Source of the DNA: Sphingopyxis macrogoltabida
GTDB taxonomy: Bacteria > Pseudomonadota > Alphaproteobacteria > Sphingomonadales > Sphingomonadaceae
Assembly: GCA_003241685.1 (NCBI GenBank)
Contig: QFPJ01000013.1
Span: 51,547 to 115,546, forward strand
DNA: 64,000 bases
Direction of reading: 5' to 3'
Part shown: in pieces, positions 1 through 7,320 of the stretch
How positions within the stretch are numbered: the stretch's first letter is position 1
Layout: every line of letters starts with the position of its first letter
Notes under the pieces: generated by a model
The model's database searches: none
Seen by the model: only the letters and a program-made list of their open reading frames with translations
What the model was told of the DNA's origin: nothing
Program-made: the position numbers and the translations under genes

Positions 1-1275
1 GATCAGGCGGCTGTTCTCGTCGGTTTCGGTCGGATCGTACCCGCCCGACACATTCATCTCGATATCCTGGAAACCATGTTTGTCGAGGTGCGCGCGCAGC
101 TTCTTCTCCGCCTCTGCGCGCGTCTGATCGGGGACCAGCCGCAGGTCCAGCTTGGCGACCGCGCGGCCGGGCAGGATCGTCTTGCCGCCAGGTCCGGTAT
201 AGCCCGCGACCAGCCCTTCGATATTGACCGTCGGTTCCTGCGCCAGCCGGATCAGCGCATCCTGATAGGGCAGGTCGTCGATCCAGTGGTTCACGCCCAG
301 CATCTGCTTTTGCTGCGCTTCATCCAGATGGCTGGCCGCCGCGCGGATCAGTTGTTTTTCGCGTTCGGTCAGCTTGCGGACATTGTCGAACCAGCCGTCG
401 ATCGCCGGCGTGTTGCCGTCGGGCGTGACCAGCGTGTTGAGCGCCGCGACGAGCCGCCACGCGGGCGAATCGATCATCGCCTTCAGGCTCGAATGCACGT
501 CGCCCTTTGGACCGCGTCCCCATTTTTCGCCGCTCGCGACCAGTTCGAGTTCGATGATGCCCTTTGACCCCAGATTGACCGTGACGGCGCCATTCTTGTC
601 CTGCCAGGCGGCGGGGATGAAGATGCCGTCGCATTTTTTCAGCGCGGCCAGCACATTGGGTTTCGTGGCGATTTGCCGGAAATGCGGCGATCCGATTTCC
701 TCTTCGCCCTCGCAGACGAGGACGATGTTCACCGGCAGCTTCGCCTTGGCGGCGCGGATCGCGTGCAGCGCGGCAAGGAAAGTGGCTTCCGGTCCCTTTT
801 GATTGGTCGCGCCGCGGCCCATCATCGCGGTCCCGAAACCGGGGCGCTCGACCATTCGGCCCTCCAGCGGCGGCGACGACCATTCCGCGGGGTCGAACTG
901 CTTGACGTCATACATGAAATAAATGCCCAGCGTGCGCGGTGCGCCGACGTCGATCGTCCCGAACACGCCGGGGTGGCCGTCGGTCGGCACGATCTCGACA
1001 TTGGTGAATCCCGCGTCCCTGGCCAGCTCGGCCATATAGGACGCGCCCTCCGCCATGCTGCGGTTCTCCGCCGCGATCGAGGGCAGGGCGATCCAGTCGC
1101 GCAGCCGCCGGATCGACGCATCCTTGCCCGCCTCGGCCGCCTTGCGGATCGCGGCCATCGGGCCTTCGGCGGCGAACGAGGGGAGCGGGCGCATGATCAT
1201 CGCCCCCGCGCTCAGCAACGCGGCACCGCGCATCAGATTGCGGCGGTCCATCGGATCATTGTTGCGGAAATCCAT
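1..1275 (-). CDS. Exported M20-family metallopeptidase homologue (3' end cut by window edge)
   Basis: Partial gene; the C-terminus lies beyond base 1. The ATG at 1275 gives a protein beginning MDFRNNDPMDRRNLMRG, with a twin arginine followed by a hydrophobic Ala/Leu-rich stretch ending near SFAAEG, so Tat export is likely. M20-like landmarks follow: GRGATNQKGPEATF, CEGEEEIGSPHF and, near the cut end, LPGRAVAKLDLRLVPDQT. The usual M20 metal-site HxD is read here as MYDVKQ (Met where His is expected), and the usual second-ligand Asp is Asn in GATNQKG, while the Glu-Glu pair is kept. It may use metal differently or be a non-peptidase homologue. The family assignment is firm; the substrate is unknown. 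Confidence 0.85.
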   Translation of the reverse strand, partial: MDFRNNDPMDRRNLMRGAALLSAGAMIMRPLPSFAAEGPMAAIRKAAEAGKDASIRRLRDWIALPSIAAENRSMAEGASYMAELARDAGFTNVEIVPTDGHPGVFGTIDVGAPRTLGIYFMYDVKQFDPAEWSSPPLEGRMVERPGFGTAMMGRGATNQKGPEATFLAALHAIRAAKAKLPVNIVLVCEGEEEIGSPHFRQIATKPNVLAALKKCDGIFIPAAWQDKNGAVTVNLGSKGIIELELVASGEKWGRGPKGDVHSSLKAMIDSPAWRLVAALNTLVTPDGNTPAIDGWFDNVRKLTEREKQLIRAAASHLDEAQQKQMLGVNHWIDDLPYQDALIRLAQEPTVNIEGLVAGYTGPGGKTILPGRAVAKLDLRLVPDQTRAEAEKKLRAHLDKHGFQDIEMNVSGGYDPTETDENSRLI

Positions 1276-1326
1276 GATGCGTCCCCCGTGTCGTGGAAAG
1301 TGGGGGGAGTGTGGCGCAATCGCGCG

Positions 1327-1839
1327 TCAAGGCAAGCCCTGCCGTCGCCCGGCGATCGGTTTGGCATCCAGTTCGCGGCGCAGGAAATCGAGGATTTCGG
1401 TGCGGTCCATCGATCCGTCGCCGACCGCGCGAAAGACGATCGTGCCGATGACCATCATCAGGATCGGCACGCCCGCGAAAATGGCGCCGAACAGCCACAT
1501 GTCCGGCACCGACACCGCGACGGCGATGCCGACGATGATGAAGATCGACAGGAAACCGTACCAGATGCAGGGAAACAGGCGGCCGACCGTCGTCTGGCCG
1601 ATCGCGCCGGTGATGCGCGTTCCGTTCCTGTAAGGCTCCATCGTCGCGACCAGCGCGGGTGCCATGTCGTTCCGGATGTTGCGCCGCACATGGCGCAGCG
1701 TCATCTCGTGCTGGCTGCCGCTGCCATAGACTCGGGCTTTTGCCGCGGGCATCGGATCGTCCATGATCGCCTTCAGCTTGCGCGCGATCTCCTCGGGGGA
1801 GAGGGGCGAGTATAGGTCGACCGGAACGCTGTCTGCCAT
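1327..1839 (-). CDS. Small two-helix inner-membrane protein, function unknown
   Basis: A 170-aa protein. The first ~85 residues are soluble and charged (SPEEIARKLKAIMDDP), followed by two hydrophobic segments at about residues 93-113 (FPCIWYGFLSIFIIVGIAVA) and 117-138 (WLFGAIFAGVPILMMVIGTI). The tail (SMDRTEILDFLRRELDAKP) is again charged. I do not recognise a named family. It lies 51 bp upstream of the M20-type gene on the same strand and may share its transcript. A REP-like palindrome sits just upstream of its start. Confidence 0.7.
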   Translation of the reverse strand: MADSVPVDLYSPLSPEEIARKLKAIMDDPMPAAKARVYGSGSQHEMTLRHVRRNIRNDMAPALVATMEPYRNGTRITGAIGQTTVGRLFPCIWYGFLSIFIIVGIAVAVSVPDMWLFGAIFAGVPILMMVIGTIVFRAVGDGSMDRTEILDFLRRELDAKPIAGRRQGLP

Positions 1840-1852
1840 GATACCCCCAAAC

Positions 1853-2006
1853 CGTCATTCCGGCGAAGGCCGGAATCGCCGCCATCATGCCTCAAGCCAG
1901 CAGCTTGTCGGCCAGATCCTCCCAGCCGGGATTGCTTTCGTCAATCAGTCGCCGTTTCGGAGGTTGGGCCTTGCCGGGGCGAGACCCCGGCCTTCGCCGG
2001 GGTGAC
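1853..2006. repeat. Inverted pair of REP-like palindromes
   Basis: Two copies of a ~24-bp palindromic unit face each other. The one at 1853-1876 reads CGTCATTCCGGCGAAGGCC and onward; the one at 1983-2006 is its inverted relative (GACCCCGGCCTTCGCCGGGG and onward). About 105 bp lie between them. The right copy falls inside the 61-aa reading frame and the left one just beyond its stop. Such pairs are typical of REP/BIME elements common in sphingomonad genomes. Confidence 0.7.
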
Positions 2007-2077
2007 GGGGAAGGGAAGGAGAGGCCCTGCCCCTGTACGCGGCGCAACAATCGGGCCATTCGGCTGTGGTCGGTCAT
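1892..2077 (-). CDS. 61-aa hypothetical protein containing a REP-derived stretch
   Basis: The ATG at 2077 is preceded at good spacing by GAGGGA, which decides this start over the in-frame ATG at 2092. The product begins MTDHSRMARLLRRVQGQ, passes through an Arg/Pro-rich stretch (SPSPRRRPGSRPGKAQ) encoded by the palindromic repeat, and ends IDESNPGWEDLADKLLA, which looks like a genuine acidic protein C-terminus. It follows fumarase on the same strand. No family recognised. It may be a real small gene into which a repeat was inserted in frame, or a remnant of one. Confidence 0.45.
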   Translation of the reverse strand: MTDHSRMARLLRRVQGQGLSFPSPSPRRRPGSRPGKAQPPKRRLIDESNPGWEDLADKLLA

Positions 2078-2078
2078 C

Positions 2079-2107
2079 AGATGATCCCTCAATTTGCGGG
2101 ATCATCT
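2079..2107 (-). promoter_or_regulatory. Perfect 10-bp inverted repeat covering a ribosome binding site
   Basis: AGATGATCCC (2079-2088) and GGGATCATCT (2098-2107) form a perfect 10-bp stem with a 9-nt loop. On the minus strand it lies ~70 bp after the fumarase stop and directly before the 61-aa gene, and the GAGGGA Shine-Dalgarno of that gene falls in the stem and loop edge. It could end or stabilise the fumarase transcript, or limit translation of the small gene. No U-run follows, so a classical intrinsic terminator is less likely. Confidence 0.45.
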
Positions 2108-2174
2108 CAATAAGGCCGCGCTCCGCGGCGCTCAAAATTACAACCCTGTAATGGCCCGTCTTACAGGGGGTGGC

Positions 2175-3698
2175 TCACGCCTTCTCCAGCAGCCCCTCGT
2201 CCCGGATCCGCTTCTGCCACACCAGCGGTGCGTTGACGTGGACATTCTGGCCCTCGCTGTCGACGGCGACGGTGACGGGGAAGTCCTGGACCTCGAATTC
2301 GTAGATCGCCTCCATGCCAAGGTCGGCGAAGCCGACGACCTGGCTGCCCTTGATCGCGCGCGCGACCAGATAGGCGGCGCCGCCGACCGCCATCAGATAG
2401 GCGCTCTTGTGCCTGGCGATCGCCTGGGTCGCGGCGGGGCCGCGTTCGGCCTTGCCGACGCAGGCGAGCAGGCCCTGCTCCAGCATCATGTCCATGAACT
2501 TGTCCATGCGCGTCGCCGTCGTCGGCCCGGCGGGACCGACGATTTCCTCGCCCACCGGATCGACCGGGCCGACATAATAGATCACGCGGCCCCGGAATTC
2601 GACGGGCAGTTCCTCGCCCTTGGCCAGCATGTCGGCGATGCGCTTGTGCGCCGCGTCGCGGCCGGTCAGCATCTTGCCATTGAGGAGGATGCGGTCGCCC
2701 TGTTTCCAGCTTGCGACCATGGCGGGCGTCAGCGTGTCGAGGTCGACGCGGATCGCCGCCTTGTCGGGCGCCCAGTCGATCTGCGGATAATCGGCCAGCA
2801 CCGGCGGTTCGAGGAAGGCCGGTCCGCTGCCGTCGAGCGTGACATGCGCGTGGCGCGTCGCGGCGCAATTGGGGATCATCGCGACGGGTTTCGACGCGGC
2901 GTGCGTCGGCCAGTCCTTGATCTTGATGTCGAGCACGGTGGCAAGGCCGCCCAGCCCCTGCGCGCCGATGCCCAGCGCATTGACCTTTTCATACAGCTCG
3001 ATGCGCAGTTCTTCGGTCGGATTGGCGGGGCCGCGCGCGAGCAGTTCGGTCATGTCGATCGGGTCCATCAGCGACTGTTTGGCCAGCAGCATCGCCTTTT
3101 CGGCGGTGCCGCCGATGCCGATGCCCAGCATGCCGGGCGGGCACCAGCCGGCGCCCATTTGCGGGACCATGTCCAGCACCCAGTCGACGATCGAATCCGA
3201 CGGGTTCATCATCTTGAACTTCGACTTGTTCTCGCTGCCGCCGCCCTTTGCGGCGACGTCGATATGGACCTTGCTGCCCGGCACCATCTCGACGTTCAGC
3301 ACCGACGGCGTATTGTCCTTGGTGTTGACGCGGCTGAACGCCGGGTCGGCCAGGATCGAGGCGCGCAGCTTGTTGTCGGGGTGGAGATAGGCCTTGCGCA
3401 CGCCCTCGTCGACGACCTGCTGCAGGCTGCGGCTGCTGTCGAGGCGGCAGTCCATGCCCCATTTGATGAAGACGGTGACGATGCCGGTGTCCTGGCAGAT
3501 CGGGCGATGCCCCTCCGCGCACATGCGGCTGTTCGACAGGATCTGCGCCATCGCGTCCTTCGCGGCGGGCGACACCTCGCGCTCATAGGCGGCGCCCAGC
3601 GCGCGGATATAGTCCATCGGGTGGAAATAGCTGATATATTGGAGCGCGTCGGCGATCGTTTCGATCAGATCGTCCTCGCGGATGACGACATTGTTCAT
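2175..3698 (-). CDS. fumA: Fumarate hydratase, class I (4Fe-4S), single chain
   Basis: A 507-aa class I fumarase that interconverts fumarate and malate in the TCA cycle in the cytoplasm. The N-terminal alpha-type domain carries the cluster cysteine motif ICQDTG (about residue 68) and WCPPGMLGIGIGG. The C-terminal beta-type domain (about residues 330-507) includes GRVIYYVGPVDPVGEE and GPTTATRMDKFMDMML. Both domains are in one chain, as in FumA/FumB and unlike the split archaeal form. The start at 3698 has the strong upstream site AAGAGGGGG. Oxygen-sensitive class I enzymes often coexist with FumC, which is not in this window. The symbol follows E. coli usage. Confidence 0.95.
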   Translation of the reverse strand: MNNVVIREDDLIETIADALQYISYFHPMDYIRALGAAYEREVSPAAKDAMAQILSNSRMCAEGHRPICQDTGIVTVFIKWGMDCRLDSSRSLQQVVDEGVRKAYLHPDNKLRASILADPAFSRVNTKDNTPSVLNVEMVPGSKVHIDVAAKGGGSENKSKFKMMNPSDSIVDWVLDMVPQMGAGWCPPGMLGIGIGGTAEKAMLLAKQSLMDPIDMTELLARGPANPTEELRIELYEKVNALGIGAQGLGGLATVLDIKIKDWPTHAASKPVAMIPNCAATRHAHVTLDGSGPAFLEPPVLADYPQIDWAPDKAAIRVDLDTLTPAMVASWKQGDRILLNGKMLTGRDAAHKRIADMLAKGEELPVEFRGRVIYYVGPVDPVGEEIVGPAGPTTATRMDKFMDMMLEQGLLACVGKAERGPAATQAIARHKSAYLMAVGGAAYLVARAIKGSQVVGFADLGMEAIYEFEVQDFPVTVAVDSEGQNVHVNAPLVWQKRIRDEGLLEKA

Positions 3699-3826
3699 GG
3701 GTGCAGCCCCCTCTTGGTTCCTGTGTCAGGATTCGCGTCTCCCCTATACCCGGCGGCGCGGGGTGGGAAGGGGGTTCGCGGGGCGGCGGCGGCGACGGCC
3801 TGATCAGCGGATCGCGGGTATCCGGA

Positions 3827-4291
3827 TCATTGACACTCGGCGCATTTGCCGCGCACTTCGATGACGGGCCGCTCGGCGGCAAAGCCCGTCGCCTGCGCGG
3901 CGGCGCGCACGCCGTGCGACAGCGTGTCGTCGTCGACGTGGACCGCCGTGCCGCAAGTGTCGCAGATCAGGAAGATGCAGTCGTGCAAGCAGCCGGGGTG
4001 GCTGTTCGCGACAAAGGCGTTGGCGCTTTCGACGCGGCGGACCAGATTATTGGCAACGAACAGGTCGAGGATGCGATAGACGCTGTTCGGCGCCACGCGC
4101 TTGCCGCGCTTCTGCGACACGATGTCGGCGATGTCGTATGCGCTGGCGGGCTTGCCGATCGTCGCGACGGTGTCGAAAATTTCGGCGCGCATGTCGGTCC
4201 AGGCCTCGCCCGCCGCCTCAAGGGCGGTCTGTGCGGCCTTCGCGAGCGACGTGCCGGTCGCCTCCACATGCGCATGATCATGCTTGCCCAT
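3827..4291 (-). CDS. zur: Fur-family transcriptional regulator, Zur type
   Basis: A 154-aa Fur-superfamily protein. A His-rich N-terminus (MGKHDHAHVEA) precedes the winged-helix region (residues ~35-90, with APNSVYRILDLFVANNLVRR). The C-terminal metal/dimerisation part contains CDTC (about 119-122) and a terminal CAEC. These two CxxC pairs form the structural zinc site of Fur/Zur proteins. A zinc rather than iron role is inferred from the neighbouring MerC-like gene on the same strand and the Zur-box-like palindrome at 4810-4824; the sequence alone does not fully separate Zur from Fur. Confidence 0.8.
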   Translation of the reverse strand: MGKHDHAHVEATGTSLAKAAQTALEAAGEAWTDMRAEIFDTVATIGKPASAYDIADIVSQKRGKRVAPNSVYRILDLFVANNLVRRVESANAFVANSHPGCLHDCIFLICDTCGTAVHVDDDTLSHGVRAAAQATGFAAERPVIEVRGKCAECQ

Positions 4292-4344
4292 GGGGGCAAT
4301 GTAGGCGCTTTGCCCGGTGCCCGCAAGCTGGCGCGGTTGCGGGG

Positions 4345-4779
4345 TCAGCCGCGCGCGCGGCGGTTAAGGTCGTGGCCCAGCGCGACGACCGCGACGCCCA
4401 CCATCGTCGCCAGCACCTCGCTGCCGTCATGCGGCCGCGACAGCGCGCCCGCCATCATGCCCAGACCGAAGCTGCCGACGCCGAAGGGCATCATATAGCC
4501 GTGGCTGAGAACCCCGGACACCAGGGTGACGAGCGCAAAGCCGATCGCGATGATCAGCCCGACCTCGTGAAACAGGTGATTGTCCAGGAAGACGCCGCCG
4601 ACCGATGCGATCGACGCGAAAAAAACGGTCGTGGCCAGGCAATGCACCAGGCACAGCCCCGATAACCCCATCGCCAGCTGGTCGCCGCTGAGCGACGTCA
4701 CCGGACGCGATTCGCGCGCAGCGCGAACCAGCGCGCCAAGGCGCGTCAGAAAGGGGGCAGGGCTGGCGACATGTGTCAC
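4345..4779 (-). CDS. MerC-domain membrane protein
   Basis: A 144-aa inner-membrane protein of the MerC superfamily. The GTG start at 4779 is chosen because GGAGAA lies just upstream; a longer in-frame start at 4845 would place the putative operator inside the gene. After a short polar N-terminus come about four helices: LAMGLSGLCLVHCLATTVFF, VGLIIAIGFALVTLVSGVL, PFGVGSFGLGMMAGALS and VLATMVGVAVVAL. The Cys pair in the first helix (LCLVHC) is the typical MerC metal-binding feature. No mer operon is present, so a role in zinc or other metal handling under Zur is more plausible than mercury resistance. Confidence 0.8.
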   Translation of the reverse strand: MTHVASPAPFLTRLGALVRAARESRPVTSLSGDQLAMGLSGLCLVHCLATTVFFASIASVGGVFLDNHLFHEVGLIIAIGFALVTLVSGVLSHGYMMPFGVGSFGLGMMAGALSRPHDGSEVLATMVGVAVVALGHDLNRRARG

Positions 4780-4809
4780 CCGATTCTCCGTTGGTCCAAT
4801 GACGGGGCG

Positions 4810-4824
4810 TGATATGGCATAACA
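4810..4824 (-). promoter_or_regulatory. Zur-box-like palindrome upstream of the MerC-type gene
   Basis: The 15-bp sequence TGATATGGCATAACA is an imperfect palindrome whose reverse complement is TGTTATGCCATATCA, close to the Zur/Fur-family operator form TGTTATannATAACA. It lies ~30 bp upstream of the GTG start and a few bases before the AT-rich stretch GTGACAATATCACATCACG, consistent with an operator over a promoter. Inference from motif shape and from the adjacent Zur-type regulator. Confidence 0.5.
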
Positions 4825-4928
4825 TGCGGAAGGTGACAATATCACATCACGAAAATTTGCCGGCGTGCGTTCGCCCGACTTGAAAAATCGATCGTCCGGC
4901 AGCGGGCGGTCGCGGACCTATCACGCAT

Positions 4929-5002
4929 CGTCACCCCGGACGTGATCCGGGGTCCATGGCTTCGGCGCGGCTGTGGATCCCGGATCAAGTCCGGGATGAC
5001 GA
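4929..5002. repeat. 74-bp REP pair, copy A
   Basis: Two palindromic arms: CGTCACCCCGGACGTGATCC at the left and CCCGGATCAAGTCCGGGATG near the right end, joined by a ~23-bp middle (CCATGGCTTCGGCGCGGCTG). The copy at 5349-5422 and the one inside truB at 63367-63440 have exactly the same length and layout. It lies in the 730-bp gene-free stretch 4780-5509, which otherwise holds only further repeats. Confidence 0.8.
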
Positions 5003-5046
5003 AGGGTTGGAAACGGCCGAAAACAGCACTCCCTAACCCCGTTAGC

Positions 5047-5178
5047 ATCGAGCCCTTCGACTGCCTTGGCAGGCGCTCAGGGTAAACTTCGACCTTTGGC
5101 CGAAGTCGAGATGCCCCTCGGCATGGCGTGAGGCCGATGGGTGTCTCGACTTCGCTCGACACGAACGGATAGGGGGAG
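5047..5178. repeat. REP-like composite repeat (second family)
   Basis: A different palindromic family: CTTCGACCTTTGGCCGAAGT is a near-perfect hairpin, GCCCCTCGGCATGGCGTGAG/GGCC forms another, and TGTCTCGACTTCGCTCGACA a third. Translated, such units give strings of the type VSSEVETPIG, a pattern I know as repeat-derived in sphingomonad annotations. No gene is supported here; an open frame on the minus strand across 4842-5456 is made only of repeat sequence. Confidence 0.6.
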
Positions 5179-5223
5179 CGACCGGAACCGACCGGTTGCG
5201 GACCTTCGGCATTTTCTGACTTT

Positions 5224-5300
5224 GTCATCCCCGCGAAAGCGGGGAGCCAGTGCGGAGGCAGCCGACGCACGCTCTGGGTTCCCGCTTTCGCGGGAATGAC
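5224..5300. repeat. REP-like inverted pair (third family)
   Basis: GTCATCCCCGCGAAAGCGGG at the left and CCCGCTTTCGCGGGAATGAC at the right form two hairpins in opposite orientation around ~35 bp. The unit differs in core (GCGAAAGC) from the GGAYxxGATCC family at 4929 and 5349. Same gene-free block. Confidence 0.75.
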
Positions 5301-5348
5301 ACAAGCGGGGGGCGCCGGAAAACGGCCGGAAGGCAACATGTATGCCAT

Positions 5349-5422
5349 CGTCACCCCGGACTCGATCCGGGGTCGATGACGGCGGCGGTGTAGTGGATTC
5401 CGGATCAAGTCCGGAATGACGA
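5349..5422. repeat. 74-bp REP pair, copy B
   Basis: Starts CGTCACCCCGGACTCGATCC and ends with TTCCGGATCAAGTCCGGAAT followed by GACGA. Same 74-bp length, arm order and middle-spacer composition as the copy at 4929-5002, and closely related to the copy inside truB. It lies ~90 bp beyond the 3' end of the acyl-CoA synthetase gene and may also stabilise that transcript's end. Confidence 0.8.
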
Positions 5423-5509
5423 TAGTGGGTGGAAAACGTCCGCTTTCCACCCCCAAGCCGCCACTCGAGCCAGCATTTCATTGCTCCATGCCAGCCCGGC
5501 GAGTCCAGG

Positions 5510-7180
5510 TCAGCCGGCTTCCGCTTCCGCCCGCAAGGCCTTGCGGTCCAGCTTGCCGATCATCGTCTTGGGCAGGCTGTCGCGCACTTCGACCGCGCTC
5601 ACCCGCTCATGCTTGCCGAGCTTGGGGTTCAGCCAGTTCGCCAGTTCGTCGCCGGTGATGTGAAACCCGTCCTCCAGCGTGACGAAGGCCTTGGGGCTTT
5701 CGCCGCGATAAGCGTCGGGAACGCCCAGCACGATGGCTTCCTTGACGCCGGGATGTTCGTGCAGATGCGCCTCGATCACGCTTGGATAGACCTTGAAGCC
5801 GCCGACCGCGATCATGTCCTTCAGCCGGTCGACGATGCGGATATAGCCGCCGTCCTCCACCACCGCGACGTCGCCCGTCCGCAGCCAGCCGTCGGCGGTG
5901 AAGCTGTCGGCATCGGCTTCGGGGCGGTTCCAATAGCCCTGCATGATCTGCGGGCCCTTGACCGCCAGTTCGCCGGGTTCGCCGGCCGGCGCGTCCTGCG
6001 ACGGGTTTTCCTTGTCGAGCAGGCGGATGTGCGTGGCCGGAATCGGCTGGCCGATCGTGCCGGGCCGCACCGGACCATTATAGGGATTGGTCGACACGAC
6101 GCCCGAACTTTCGGTCAGGCCATAGCCTTCGACGAGCGAGGCGCCGGTCGCGGCGATGAATTTTTCGCGCAGCTCCGCGGGCATCGGCGCACCGCCGGAG
6201 ATGCAGACGCGCAGGCTGGAAAAATCGGTCCTGGCAAGGTCGGGATGGTCGAGCAGCGCCTGATACATCGTCGGCACCCCGGGCAGCGCGGTCGCCTTGC
6301 TCCGCGTGATCGCCTTCAGCGCCTGCTTCGCATCGAAGCGCGGCAGCATGGTGATCATCCCGCCGTTCAATATGGTGCGGTTGAGGACGCAGGTGTTGGC
6401 GAAGACGTGGAAGAAGGGCAGCACGCCCAGGATGCGGTCGTCGGCGTCATGGTCGGGATCGATCGCATTCACCTGCCGCGCGTTGGCGGTCAGATTCTGG
6501 TGGGTCAGCTTTGCGCCCTTCGGCGTGCCCGTGGTGCCGCCGGTATATTGGATCAGCGCGATGTCGCGATCGGCATCGATGGACACGGGTTCGGGCCGTC
6601 CGTCATTGTCGACCAGCGCCGAAAAGCGGATGACGCGGGGGTCGTCGGGCAGCGGCGCGACCTCGCTGCGCTTGAACAGCCGGTACAGCACCGACTTGGC
6701 GGTGGGCAGGCCGCCCGCGACCGAACCGACGATCAACTGGCGCAGGCTGGACCCGTCGAGCACCTTGAGCGCGGTCGGCAGCAGCGCGGCGGCGCTGACG
6801 GTGAACAGCGTATCGGTGCCCGAATCCTCGACCTGCGCTTCCAGTTCGGCGACGGTATAGAGCGGCGAGAAATTGACGACGGTCGCGCCGGCCGCGAGCG
6901 CGCCATAATAAGCGGCGACATAATGCGGCACATTGGGCAGGAACAGGCCGACCCGGCTGCCCTTGCCGATGCCGCGCGCCTGAAGCCCCCTGGCGACGCG
7001 GGCGACGCCCCGCGCGACGTCGTTGTAGCCGAAACGCCGGCCCATGAAATCGAGCATCGGCGCATCGCCGCGGCGAGCCGCGCTGGCGGCGAGCATGTCG
7101 GGAAGCGAGAGCGGCGGAAACGGCTGGTTCCAGGGTGTCGGATGATGATAATCGGTCGACCAGTCGAAGGGGCTGCTCAT
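5510..7180 (-). CDS. fadD: Long-chain fatty-acid--CoA ligase (AMP-forming)
   Basis: A 556-aa ANL-superfamily enzyme that activates fatty acids to acyl-CoA with ATP, at the inner face of the membrane. The P-loop-like motif IQYTGGTTGTPKGAKLTHQN (about residue 195-215), the A5 motif VEGYGLTESSGVVSTNPYNG (about 335), the WLRTGDVAVVEDGGYIRIVD stretch and the C-terminal lysine in PKTMIGKLDRKALR are all present. The start MSSPFDWSTDYHHP at 7180 is preferred; a longer frame to 7252 adds a non-conserved leader. The gene is followed downstream by the repeat block. Confidence 0.9.
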   Translation of the reverse strand: MSSPFDWSTDYHHPTPWNQPFPPLSLPDMLAASAARRGDAPMLDFMGRRFGYNDVARGVARVARGLQARGIGKGSRVGLFLPNVPHYVAAYYGALAAGATVVNFSPLYTVAELEAQVEDSGTDTLFTVSAAALLPTALKVLDGSSLRQLIVGSVAGGLPTAKSVLYRLFKRSEVAPLPDDPRVIRFSALVDNDGRPEPVSIDADRDIALIQYTGGTTGTPKGAKLTHQNLTANARQVNAIDPDHDADDRILGVLPFFHVFANTCVLNRTILNGGMITMLPRFDAKQALKAITRSKATALPGVPTMYQALLDHPDLARTDFSSLRVCISGGAPMPAELREKFIAATGASLVEGYGLTESSGVVSTNPYNGPVRPGTIGQPIPATHIRLLDKENPSQDAPAGEPGELAVKGPQIMQGYWNRPEADADSFTADGWLRTGDVAVVEDGGYIRIVDRLKDMIAVGGFKVYPSVIEAHLHEHPGVKEAIVLGVPDAYRGESPKAFVTLEDGFHITGDELANWLNPKLGKHERVSAVEVRDSLPKTMIGKLDRKALRAEAEAG

Positions 7181-7320
7181 CGGGGCGCCATAACCTTTCG
7201 GGTTCAGGGGGGATGGTCTCCTGACACTAGGGTAAGTAATCCGGGTCTGCAATCCGCGATGCTTGCGGCGCGGCGTCCCGGCGGCTAGTCATGCGGCCGT
7301 CGCCTTCGCAGGGGTTTATC

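Noticed and set aside
2094..3803. Plus-strand open frame of ~569 codons opposite fumarase
   Set aside because: Fully antisense to a highly conserved enzyme gene; composition is His/Arg/Asp-rich without domain features.
4842..5456. Minus-strand open frame of ~204 codons in the gap before fadD
   Set aside because: Its translation consists of repeat-derived strings (VIPDLIRNP, VIPAKAGTQ, VSSEVETPIG), so it is repeat DNA read through, not a gene.
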